Assembly (NCBI GenBank): GCA_036852015.1
Contig: JAANDG010000080.1
Span: forward strand, 1 to 64,000
Direction: 5' to 3'
DNA from: Pelodera strongyloides
Taxonomy: Eukaryota; Nematoda; Chromadorea; Rhabditida; Rhabditidae
DNA: 64,000 nucleotides
Position numbers and translations under genes: made by a program. Of the stretch, positions 22,276 through 35,154 are shown piece by piece. The number at the start of each line of letters is the position of its first letter. The first letter of the stretch is position 1. The notes below the pieces were generated by a model. It was not told where the DNA came from. It saw only the letters and a program-made list of their open reading frames with translations, and ran no database searches.

Positions 22276-25200
22276 TTAGAAGAACAATCCCCGTTTGCCC
22301 CAACGAGAACGACGGATAATTTTTCTGGAAACAAAATGTAGATACGTGCAATGTAAACCAAATCTTTATGTCAAATTTCGCGTTTCAGCATCACCAGGAC
22401 AAGGAATAATTACCTAAAAAATGGGAAATTAAACTCCCTTAGTTTAATTATATTGAAAAAAGTAGGGATTTGGTTTCTTTGACGTCAATCACTGTACTTT
22501 ATAGCTTGTCACTCAATATTTTTGTTTCTTGTTAGTTAGCAGATCGTACATATTTATATTACAGTAATCTTGGTACCGTACCTTCTAATATGTCGTTTTG
22601 TAGAAACCCATTCATCACACGGTCGTACGTTTCGACCGTCAATTGCCGCGCCCATTAGATCAATACGGTCTCCGTTTAGGGTAACGTCCGATATACAACC
22701 TGGAAGGATTTTGATAAGGCCTATGCACACCCTGGTCTACTAGCCTAGTAGTGGCTTGAAAGGTCAAGGCGTAACAACTACGGCTTGAAACGTCAGACTT
22801 GTACCGCTAGCTTAGCTTCACGGTAAGCCTTGAGAGGCAATAAAGCTACGTGGTCCCTACGCCAAAGGTACCATAGATTAGAGCACGCAACGTTGTGAAA
22901 TAATTGTGGGTATTTCTTGACTGTATGCGTCGAAAACATGACCTACCAATAAAGTTGTGCTTATGTAGTCCCGCTGTCAAAAACTCAGTCTCAGGGAGGC
23001 CACCTGAGAAAAAGATAAATAAATTCAAAGCTGGAAGCAGAGCAAACAAAAAGTTGTCCCGAAATATGCTGTGAAAAATCTACAAGACGAAGTTATCATA
23101 ACGGAGAAAGTAGAAAATTTGTTAGAAAATCAAGACCTCAGAAATGGGCCGCCGTTTTATATGAACCCGTGACTATTACTAATAAGCTCAAATTTCTTAC
23201 CGACAAATAAGTTTCCATCGACGTTGAGCATGGCCAGGATACCACTGCTCGAAGCATTCACCGGTTGTTCGTTGTCGATCCATAATGAACCATCGCGACC
23301 GCGTCGTGTCGCACGAATCTACAGTATATCATACATTTATAAGTTTTGCATAATGATGTAATGGTATAATATTATGATGTATGGATGGTATAAGTGTATA
23401 ATATGATTCTATAATGTAGAATGGTATAGATAATGTATATCGTATAACTTGGTCTTACAGTCTATCTTCAGGACATTAGAAAATAAAAAATGGTGAGGAG
23501 TTAATTTCCTGGTGAACTCTAATGAGGGATGCATGTCTTCAGAATCTATAAGATTAATAGATATTGGTCAATTTCCCGGCGAAGATTAATGAAAATTAGT
23601 CTGTCGTTTATTTCTGAACCCTGCCACTTCGGGTGTGTATAAATAAGACGAAGGAAATTGAGCGTTGACATGTAATTATGTAATTAATATCCTCCCACAC
23701 TAATATTCGGTCAATTATGTTAATTGATAAATAGCCACTAAGTTAAGATACGTTCATTCCTAGAATGTTGTTTATTACTCTGAACATAGGGCGCCAAAAC
23801 TTTTGCTGGGTGCGCGGATTTGCGTTGCTGCGCTGCGCTGTAAATCACAAAACCATGGATTATTATCCGTTATATACAGACCGCGCACCTATCTGCGTAC
23901 GAGTGTACCTGCGCGGTCGCGGATAACTAGCGCGCGTACGCGCGCGTCTGCGCGACCGAGAACGTAGGACGTAATCAGTTTAGAATGCATAAGAGCTAAA
24001 GGCTCACTCCACCATCTATTATTATCTTCACTCAAAGCCTATAGACGAGAAAAACCTTTCTGTATGAATTTCCACACGTTTCAGCTCCGCACGGCATAAT
24101 TCAATTGCAATTATATGCAGATGGGTACCTCATTTATAACCATTGTCTATTGGTCGCATGCATGTCCTATGCTTAGAATATAATATAAAAATTGCAAAAA
24201 CACTCCTTCAAACTACAGCCTGAAATTACGAACGAGTTTACAGTATACTACTAAACTACAAGATAATATTTCGCAATTCAGGTAAACATGTTTTTATTTC
24301 AATATTTTTTGACATGTATGTCTGGCTGGGCAACACAAAGCTTCGAAAATCTCATTTTTAGAAATTTTCGTTTTTAAACGTAAAGCTTTGTCCGTCAGCT
24401 GTAGGTGACTGAGACCTAAACCTAATTTCCCTAATTTAATTCTTATTTTTGTTCCGACGCTCAAAATTCACTAATAAGAAATGTGAAAGAACTCCATGCG
24501 GCGGTGCACTATTTCACAAGGCAATTACATTGTACTTATTTAGCATGCTAATTTCTTAGCTGTACCTTCCTCGTCTCGTAGGCTGACTCTATAATAATTA
24601 CACCGGGGTCAGACACGCTGAGTTATGCAAGTATGTGAAACGTATACTGGGCATGTATTATATTATATGTAGTTTGTCCCAATCTGGTTCAAGCTGGCGC
24701 AGAAATTTTGAACATAATACATGGCAATACAATTGACAGTAGACTTTACGCAAACCACGTGATTTCAGTGATTGCGTAGTATTCTTATTCTTTTCCGGAG
24801 CTTTTACTAGGCATCTTTTTTACGAAATTTCCTACTGAGTACATAGTGTATCCATTCAACCATCGCGTAACTTTGTGAATCTTTAATCATCTTAAATGAG
24901 GACCAATATGTAAGTACCTGTGTTGTGACACCCAATATCTCTGGTCACCGATATGTTTTGTCTATGTTCAATAAACCATAACTTAATATAAAAAAAGTCT
25001 AAAGCAGTGGAAGAAAAAGCGTGCGTCAAAACAAAACACCCTCACGTCATATTGCATAGAAAATCTATTTTCTAGCAACTTCATCACGTGAAAGGAAAAT
25101 CGCTCATCGATGCATAATTTGTTGTTTGCGCCAGAAACATTTATATCCAAAAAAGGCTTTACTCTAAATAAGCGCGTGCTCCACCCTTGTTCTTGTTATT

Positions 25201-28200
25201 GAGGCAAGGTCCAAAGATTTAGAACATTTTCCGAGATTTTCTGAGCTTGTAACTAACAATAATTTATTGTTTCATTTAGTGCATACATATTGTTGGAATC
25301 GTGAATAATCAATATTATAACCTCTATGATGTTGTGCTGCGAATTCGCACCGGAAAAAAAAACGTTTACGTTTTTTCAGTGCGAATTCTCAGAGCTCATG
25401 AGAGAGTCTGCGATTTCGCACCGGGTATTGTGCCGCAGCGAATTTGGAAAGTTTGATGTGCGAATTTGCGCAGCCCACTTTTCCTATTAACAGAGCTGAG
25501 CTAATAATATGATAATTAGCTGACGCATGTGTGTATCTTCTTGATTTGATAAATTGCTTTCTTATACATATATATCTTACCCTGTGCTCCAACCCATCGT
25601 CTATTCGTAACTGGCTGACCAGCTCAGCGGCCCCGCCTCCCAGCTCGTATCTGGAAAAATACTCCTCACTTTTTCATTTTGACCGAATCTCATCCGTGGA
25701 TCATCCCAGCCTTTTATGATCCCCTGAAACTCATTACTGGGGGGCACGCGGCGCGATGTCGGAGCGCAAAAATAGTTGGCAACACGACTTGTGTTAGTGG
25801 TGCGCCAAATACGCGCGAAAGAGAAATGACGATCAAGTGAAATACTTCAAAGTGCAACATTTGTAACAATTGCCCAAGATGAGTCGAGCTTTTTGAAAGC
25901 TACCGTGGTCAAGAGTTGATACTGTATTCTACCATAGTTGGTCACCCGTCGTTACTTTTTTGCCTGATAAATTACCTTACGTAGATTTACTCTATATTTC
26001 TATTCTATTCTGTTTCCAGTTTATACAAGTAGGAACTATTCTAAACTTTGTTGTGCACATCTGCAAAATACGCAAAGGTCAAACTTATACAATAACACTG
26101 AATAATGCATACGCCAAGATGAGGACATTACGTAGCCATTGCTTAGCTTAGCGAAGCATCAGAATAACAAATTAATAAGCAAGTGAAAAGTCATAACTTA
26201 CGCATAAACAAGGAATCCGTCCCGCACTGATATGGACACGTAGTCTTCGCCAATTACAGAGTCAGCCGGGTTTTGTCCTTGCCAGAGAATTACCTGAAAT
26301 TAGCATACTGTACTTATAACAGCCCAAACCCAAAAAAACCTATGTGTGGGCGGCGCTACCCTGGCACACTAATTGTTTGCGAGCACGCAGCTGCACAATT
26401 ACAACTTTAGGTGTGCGCGGCGCTGTCCTTGAACATAAATAGAGTGCGAAGCCGCCCCTGCAGGAACTCAACCGTTTTCGTACTATTCTCCGATAGTTCG
26501 TTTGAAGCTTGAAGTAATGAAGAAGTTTTGTGTCAAAAGTACAATGTTCGTACAAATATAAATAGGGCGAGAAAGAAACATCGTCACACAAAGAAGAACC
26601 GAAGTATTTGTACCCCTGAGGATCTTTTTTTTATAACTTTTTACTTCCAAAATACTAAAAACAGCAGAAAGCGCATATATTTCGTGATGAGCTGGCATTG
26701 TATCTTAGATGTATCTTAGCACGCATTACTTGGAATGGAAAGTATATTGTATATGTCTTCAAAGTCCAAAAATGGAAACATCTAATGTTACGTGCATGCA
26801 ATAATTAAATTATTTGCACAATAGTCGTACTAATGTCAGTTACGTCAATTAGGGTAGGCTCATTAGCGTGCGCTTGTATAAAGAAATCATCATAATTGTT
26901 TATGCATAATATTCGCCCACTCGAGAGGATACACACTTGGTTTTTATATACAGTTTGTAGAAGTTACATAAAAATACACAAGTTCAGCACGTTGTTTTTC
27001 AAGTTAATTGACTCGGTCTGCAGTTTTCCACAGCTGAACTAATTGCTCAAATAATTACTTGCCATTTTTTTTCGGTGAGTATATGAAGAGGCATGAAATG
27101 AGCAGGACGCAACATTCATGTATGTTTCGTTGGTAGATTGATCTCTATTGTATGTTATGTCTACTGTATCATTTTTTATCATAATCATGTGCATCAGTTT
27201 TATCATAATTAGTATGCCAATTATGTCTGCATAATAACGATGCCGAAAAAAAAGCTTAAGCCTAAGCCTAAGCCTGAGCCTAGGCCTAAGCTTTTCTGCA
27301 AACTTGAATTAGGAGCATTTCAGTTTATCTTGACTCTTTGGTGTTTCGGAAACGCCCAAATATACTATATACCCAAGATCTCCCGCGGCCAAGGCCAAAG
27401 TGAGGGTGCCCTTCCCCGTTCTACCCGAAAGTGTTAATTTCCAACTCAAATGGAAATGATAAGTGACTGCGAAATTCGAATTCAGCGAAACTCGTAACTC
27501 ACCCCGTTCGTGAAATTCAAATTCGGCCAAACTCGAAACTCACCCCGTTCATGTGCTTGGTTTTGAGCGAGAACTCGATTGTCTCCTCCCGTTCGCTCGA
27601 AAGATGTGGGAAATCTTCCCCGGAGATTTCTATAAACGCGTCGCCGTCAAATTTGGCCGCATGCTCGATTGGCTTGACTGAAATTAGGATTACGGTATAC
27701 TCACTGAAGATGCTGAGCATTATTAACACACAACAGTTAGCTAAGGCATCGTATTGAAACGCACTTGGTAACAGAGCTCGCTTATCGTTTATTTCATAGG
27801 TACTGCCTGCACCCTAGGATTAGTTAGCCACCGATGACACATTATTCGTTGTGGGACTTATTAACATAGTATATTAATAACTGCGCCCCCTTAGTAAGGT
27901 GTGCATGTGCAGCATATCTGCATATGCATATCATTAGCTGACTGGGCCTGAACTCTGAACTAGCCTAACACAGTGTAGTATGTTAGCCTAGTTTAAAGCT
28001 CAGACCCGCCTCGTGATAGATAGCCCCCCGCCCCCTATCAAAGCGGTATTTCTTATTTTCATATAAAGTTCCGTTTATATGCCCAGCTTGAACCCATAAA
28101 TTAAGCTCATTATGCTTATTTAACTAAGAAACATTCTCTATTGTGAGTCACGTATGCCGTATGCCGTATGCACTTGATCTTGTAGTAGCCCAATTATCGT

Positions 28201-31200
28201 GATAATTACCCTTACGTGAAACCAATAATCATCCCAATACGTTAATTAAAAAGTGTATTCTCCCGAAAATAATTATAAGCTGAAGAGTTCAAAGTTACGC
28301 ACATCTTCCTTAACTTGCAATTATACAGTAATGCGCGAAATGCCAGACATTGTAGTCATAGGTTTCTAAACTTGGGATTTCTTTGCAGAGTTATGGTGCT
28401 CCTACTACGAAAAAATGTACTCAACAGGCAAAAACTCAAATAAGTAGTAGGCTACAACATAACATTTCTTTGTTTCTTTCTCGTGACAAAAGTTTCGCCA
28501 CTTTCCCTGACTGCCACACCTCGTAGCTTTAAAGCGAATTACTGATACTGACCAGTTTTTAAAACGCATCGAGTACACCAGGATTCACTATGCATCGAAC
28601 GTAAATTATAATAAAAAAATTTCGAGCAAATTAGCATAAATACGTTAGAAATCATTGCCCGCGATGCGTTTCAAAAACCGGCCGGTATTTCGCTTTAACA
28701 TATAACGACTTAATAGCCCAATGTCTCTTCGGTGCGTCTGACCTTTTATGCTAAGGTGACCAAAGACTATCATGGACAAATACTGTGAAAATAAAGTATA
28801 CATTTTCCTTGTGCCTGATCCTTTTTAAAAAATATTATAAAATAAAATAAAAACGTACATATATCACATTGGGGTCCATCGTAGTAGATTTTGCACTCGC
28901 AACCGAAATGTGTCTCGTTATATTGTCTACAAATTCCATTCAAGCCACATGTCTCACCGGCACACAGATCCTTCCACTTGCAACGACCTCCTGAGACAAT
29001 TGGGCAATTAGACAATTAGACATTTTCTTACACCCGGGCTGCACTTGGTGCGCGCGACCGAAAGTACCTGAGTGCTCGCAGACTTTGATACTTTTATGTT
29101 ACACTGGTAATGCTGCAGTTTAATTTAACTCTAGGGCATTTCAACTCACACTTTTGCACTCGAATCCTGAGTGATAATTACCCGTTAGATTTTAAGCTTT
29201 AGTATGAGGCTTGCGAGTTTAACCTCTGATACTCATGTTACGAAGGTAGATAGTCTAAAAAGGAAGCACTATCGAAACCCTATACTTCTTTTACAAACAC
29301 ATTGAAACATTTCTCTATGCCACATATTTCCGTGCCAAAATGTGCCAATTCTTCGATCAATTACTCTTCGTTAATTATCATACATGATTATCGATTAGAG
29401 TACTCTCATCTAATTAATTTTATTCAGTTATTAATCATCTTCTTCAGGACAAAAATGCGGTTCTCAACACTTATCGTTATGTGTTTCGCGTTAATTGCAC
29501 TCGTTGTAGCAGCCCCGAGGGAAAAGTTAGTTTCTGTTTTTTTTTTTCTTATAGGTTTCTACTAATGTAAACTAAAACAATACATCAAAATATAACGATT
29601 AATATTATATTGATCTTTCTAAGACTGATGAAATTCCAGTAGTCCAGGTATTGCATTAGAGATACTATACGGCCAACTGTCTCAATAAACCACTTCAATT
29701 TAGACACAACACGGTATAGATAGTTTGATAGTACCGTAGAGTAGATATAAACACTGTACTAAAAAAAACTACGTGGCCTATTACTAGGTTATTATAGTTT
29801 ACCGTATTCTCTTACTTGCTTTTAGAAGATTCGCGCCCGACTTTTACAATTTGTTGGCAAAGTACCAGAGGACCAGCAATTTCAACGGAAACTGGTCGGT
29901 GTTGTCATAATGGGTTGTAATATAATTAAAGCGAGATACCGGCCGTTTTTTGAAACGCATTGCGTACACCTGCTTTCTTATGCAGCATATGCAAATGAGC
30001 ATAAATTTGAATAAAAACTAGACCCCAATTAGACCCCACGTTGCATAAATGCATAGGAATGCAAGTACTTGCGCTTCAAAAACCGGTCGGTATTTCTCTT
30101 TAATTTGAAATATCAGTAATGGTGTGACGCATGCCGATCCAATCAATGGCATGCCAAAACTATAAGTTGGAGGAAAAGGAGGTGTGAATGTATACACTTT
30201 CACCACTTTCAGGCCTTTGGACAAGAGAACTTCTACCAATGAATACTATGCCCTTCCGGAGCTTTTCGTCGTTTGAGGAATCAATCAATCAATCAATCAA
30301 TAATTATTCCAAAATTGATTTCGTCTAAATACTGTTCCTGATTACCATCAATAGCTACCAACAAATCAAGGCTCCAGGGGTTCCACTCGAGATCTTTTAT
30401 AATATTTCATATTACACCTACACCTATAAAACCTTCAATTATGTGAGTTGCTACAAGGTATGCTCTAAACGTATGACACTAATTTACGTTGTAAATAAAT
30501 TCTTGTTACTCGAAAGCACTCGAAATTTATATTCTGCATGTTTGCTGTCAAATTTATTGTATTACATTCACAAAAAAGCGCATCGCCGTGAGAGTTTACA
30601 AAGGTTTACAGAGAGGACAATCAGTTTTCTGGTTGAAAATAGAAAATTAAAAAAGTCTATCGATTACCTGGACAGGGCGTCACATCAGCGTGTGGGTGTA
30701 TAACGGGTATGTGCTCCGGATATTGGGGTTCTTCTGTGGCAAGTTCTTCGGTAGAGTACCGCTCAGCGCTGGTAGGAAGCACTGTAGACCATAATTCGGA
30801 GCTAAATACTTACAGGCATATACCCAGACACACTTATCACAAACTACTTCATGAACTGTTGTCCATGCTAGTTGATTAAACGAAGATATCCTTGTTATTA
30901 ACTACAGGGGCCGGTTTATAGTAATTTACACTCTATTCCGCGGAAAGACCCGTGGCCTACCGGGCCCTGTATATCCAAGTAAACTAGACCCACGGATCAA
31001 GTGGTGTCGGTTCCGCGTCCTCCACTGATTCTACCACTTCTTCCGGAAACGCTTCCGTCGGTTCAGCTTCTTGAACAGATTCCTCCATTACAGTTTCAAA
31101 AGTTGTTTCGACTTCATTTGAGGGAACTTCTGAAATTTTTCAATGTAAGGCATAATTAAAAGCATCTGGAAGCAATTTGTCCTAATAATCTAAAAAAAAC

Positions 31201-34200
31201 GAGCTTGTAATGTGCAAGATCGAAAGTGTACATGTTGACCTCGATGAATGCATTTTACAACAAAATTATAAAACAAACTTGGGTTTCCTTGCAAAAACTG
31301 ATGTAGCCCATGCTTCTGCTATAGCTATAGGGACTGCTCTGGCTGTGTTGTCCGCTCTCTTTTACTTATCGTTGTATTTATTTTATTGTTCCTAATAAGG
31401 CTCTACAAAGAAGATAAAAAAAAATAAGTTCCTAATACCCTCAGGTGGCAACTGTTGAGGTTCTTCTTCTTGTGGTAATTCGTATGCTCTTTCGAGACTG
31501 GCTTCCTTATCGGCACCTTCACTCTCGGCCACCGGCACAACAGTAGTAAGTACTGGCTAAAATGTACATATTATCTTTACATTTTTTACTCCAAGTGAAG
31601 TGGAAGCCCGCTTTGTTGTTGCCTTTTTAACGCAATAAAGTATTTATATATAATCAATGAACCTATTCGCCGAACAGTAACGTAACTTCCACTATTACAA
31701 ATGTTCATAGAAATTAAAAGTGTAGGATAGAGGGGCTATTCGGAGGCGGCTTGTTTGATCACTACAAAGCGGTGTTCCGATGAATAAGAAAACATGTTGT
31801 ATGCAAGAATGCAAACCACCTTCGTGAAATTAATAATCTCAGCCGGTTCGGGGTCCTTGACCGCCTCGTAGATCACCACGTCCGGCTCTTCTTCTGGAGC
31901 TTTCCTTGTCACATAGTCGTCTGATTGCTCGATTGCTGCCTAAAATATTCAATATAGGCAAACCGCAAACGGTACCGTATATGGATAGACTCGATACTCG
32001 ATACGCTGATGGCAAAACCAGCTTGCATTAGGTACTTACAAACGGTATTTGACCTATTGTGCAACATGCCTACACAGCGCATGGCATACGTGAACCATAC
32101 CATCTATTATGCTCAAGGTACTCAGAGGCCATATTCACCACTCCGATTCCCTCGGGGAAGTAGTCCCTGTGGACAGAAAATAGCATTCTAATGTGAGAGA
32201 CGCAGAGAAAAGACGGGGAATTCCCCATGGGGAATTGAGTGGTGAATATGGCCTCAGGACTCAGGAGGGAGTGAATGTTGTGCGAAAAAAAAGACCAAGA
32301 TGAATTCTAGACGTTCGACAACTAGATACCATACGAGGTTCATGTTACGCACCTCTTCATATTCTTCTTCTGGTTCTTCAGTCGGGTGGTCGAAGTCCAC
32401 GGTTTCTGGTGTAGGATCGGGGAGGGTTTCAACCTCTTCTGGGGTGGGTTCTACCTAAATAGGCCAGCAGTCAATCGATGAGAAGCTTCAATAGAACTAA
32501 GGAAATAGTGTAGTTATGTATGACATATCTAAGTCTTTTGTCAACCAGCTTTTAGTGAAGGCTTATTGTTAGCGAATAATTTCGTAGTTGACAAATTAAG
32601 TAATTATAGATTTTTTGTAGTATCTAATTGTAAGTTCAAAATGGTAATTGAAAACGAAACCTACCTCTTCTACTGGTTCTACTGGCGGTTCTTCTATGAC
32701 GTCTTCCACGGTTTCTTCCGTGGGCTCAGTTTCTTCAATCGGACTACCATCGATTGTGCCCGGCAACAGCAAGTTCTGATCCTCGGTGGCCTCGTCCTAG
32801 GCATTATTGAAAAATAGGGTTGGAGCGGTATTCCTTCGTTTTAATCTCCACACATGTCACACATGTTCAACAGGTTACCTTAAGAGTTTAGACTGCTCTC
32901 CATACGGTACTCGATTTAGCGTGGAAGGAAAATCACTAAAATTTCAATCAAGCCGCGTAAACGATACAGTATATGTTAGAACAAGACATGCTTATTTTTG
33001 CATAATCCCTTACTTACTGCATGCCATCAACTGCTTATTGTATTGAAGGAGGGGTACGGATGATTGTTCACAACATACTTCACAGGACTCCCCAAACCAA
33101 ATAATGGTTATAAAACTGTTACCGTAAAAGGCGCCAATGTTGGTTCCGGTGTAACTTCCGTGACTATCAACGGTACTTCTTCAGTGGGGACTTCCGTCAC
33201 GTCCAAAATACCTTCATCCGATACAGTCGGTGAAAGCGTAACCAATTCGTCGGTATCGATTATTTCAGCGGCCGGGATGTATGCGGCATCCTGAAATTAT
33301 TTACTAATAATCGGTAAATAAATCGATGCAAAAATTTGAATACCACGAACGACCGCAAAAATCAATCAATAAGTGGGATCCCGGGATAGCTTTGAATAAA
33401 AATATATATTTCTTGTTAACATACTGTTTTCTTAATTCCTAACAAAAGAAATTTCACTGAATTTAATATAAAGGTGTCGCTCACCTCAGGGTGAGCTTCC
33501 AGTATGCATTGATCCACACCTCCTGAGCTATATGTGTCGGTTTGTGTCCAGTCAATGGGGTCACCGTTGACTTCCAGCTGAAGTAGTTAGATGAGCTATT
33601 TAGTCGATTTTTACAGCCTAATAACACATCCGGCTGACATAGTTCTTGAACATCTTTTGCTACTGCATGAGCGGTTACGCAAATTTGGAAATTAATAAAT
33701 GGTTATGAAGCCTTGCTAACCTTGATCACGCATCCTCTAAATGTGTACATTGGAACTCGATTGTTTTTCGGAATTCCGGGCACAAGTCCACCGATGTACA
33801 GCTCGGTATACGGTCGGAAGGATGACGTTTTCTAAAATTAGTACAAGTTACTAAAAGTTTATTATTCGCAGCGGCTAGAAGCTAAACACAGGCACATTTT
33901 GCTGTTCGCGAACATGGCCATTATTTTCCAACGATCTTACTTCATGATTCGTGCACAGTTTTAATGTGTGAATATGCGTGATATAGCTAAACCTAATAAT
34001 AACTAAAAAGTGTATGTAAGTGAAATTCCTACCCCTGCTCTGACAGTCTCCCCATTTACAGTCAACTCTGTCCTTCCCTCCTTTCTGATCAGGCGAATTT
34101 CAGTTTCAAAACCGGCGGCGATCGGGACAGGGGACAGTAGTTCGCTGGTTCCTAAACTTATTTATTCGTTTACTTATTGATTATACTTATTGTTCTTTCT

Positions 34201-35120
34201 CTCGTAGCAACATCGGGGGCATGTCGTTCCGTGGGTAAGCACAGTTGAGTGATACTTTCTGTGGGCGCCACACACGTTGTCATCATCGCCATCTGGGGTA
34301 TCTTTCATTCTTGTTCTCATTTTCGATTAGCTTTCATTCTAAGCACTTTCTTTACCATTTTGAATTTTGCTCTCGTTTATTTATGAGTACTAATTTACAT
34401 TTAAACTTCATATTTGGTAAGTTCGCACCTGCCGCATTACTGTAGGCGTAGACGACTTTGTCGTCCACAATACCAACGCTAAGGTAGCCTTTTTCTGATG
34501 GACTGTACGAAGCAGCCAAGTAGACTAGCAATGTATTATTCTGGATCGGGCCCTCAGGAACGACGTGCAGTGTTATCTGAAAAGGAAAGGAGACTCGAAA
34601 TCGTGTTCATAGTTTTATCACCGCGGTCTACACTGAGTCCGAAATTGGCGGGCCGCCGTGTGTAGACCCACACATTTTTATAGGCCGCGCATCGGACGCG
34701 CACCGCCCAATGTTTCGCGTTGTACATTCATGCATTCGATTAAAATCACTATCGCGTAAGCCTGTAGTTTTCTCAGGGAAACAATCGGGACAGCATTTTT
34801 ACGTGAGCCTGGTAGTGAAACAACTAAAACAGGGCAAACGAGAGAGAGAGAGATAGACTAGCCTCTGGCGATGCGCTCTTTCATAGAGTCACGAATGTTC
34901 ACGAAAGTCGGTAAAACTAACCGAGAAAAGCTTGAAGAAAAACCATCTTATAATAAAAAACTCATAAACATACTACATACGTAAAAGTAAAAACTGACCG
35001 AGAAATCGTCCAAGTTTGTCGGGGTGGGCAAAGCGATAAAAGAATCATCACTGGAGAAAGATATAGTTTCCAAAGGAACTTCTTCGATAAGTTCACAGTA
35101 GAGACCCTGAAAACACTGAT

Positions 35121-35154
<34 letters not shown>

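Larger units (their letters stand above)
22276..27677 (-). other. unc-52: perlecan LG3 domain and C-terminal tail
   Basis: Exons 27544-27677, 26202-26293, 25581-25650, 23201-23318, 22947-23003, 22582-22699 and 22276-22324. LG signatures: [82 protein letters not shown], and the closing Cys of RPCDEW. The C-terminus is basic ([16 protein letters not shown]). In vertebrates LG3 is the endorepellin fragment. Confidence 0.92.

Noticed and set aside
33064..33294. A 76-codon plus-strand open frame
   Set aside because: It is the antisense of the acidic perlecan exon 33123-33290; the Glu/Thr codon bias makes an open antisense frame.
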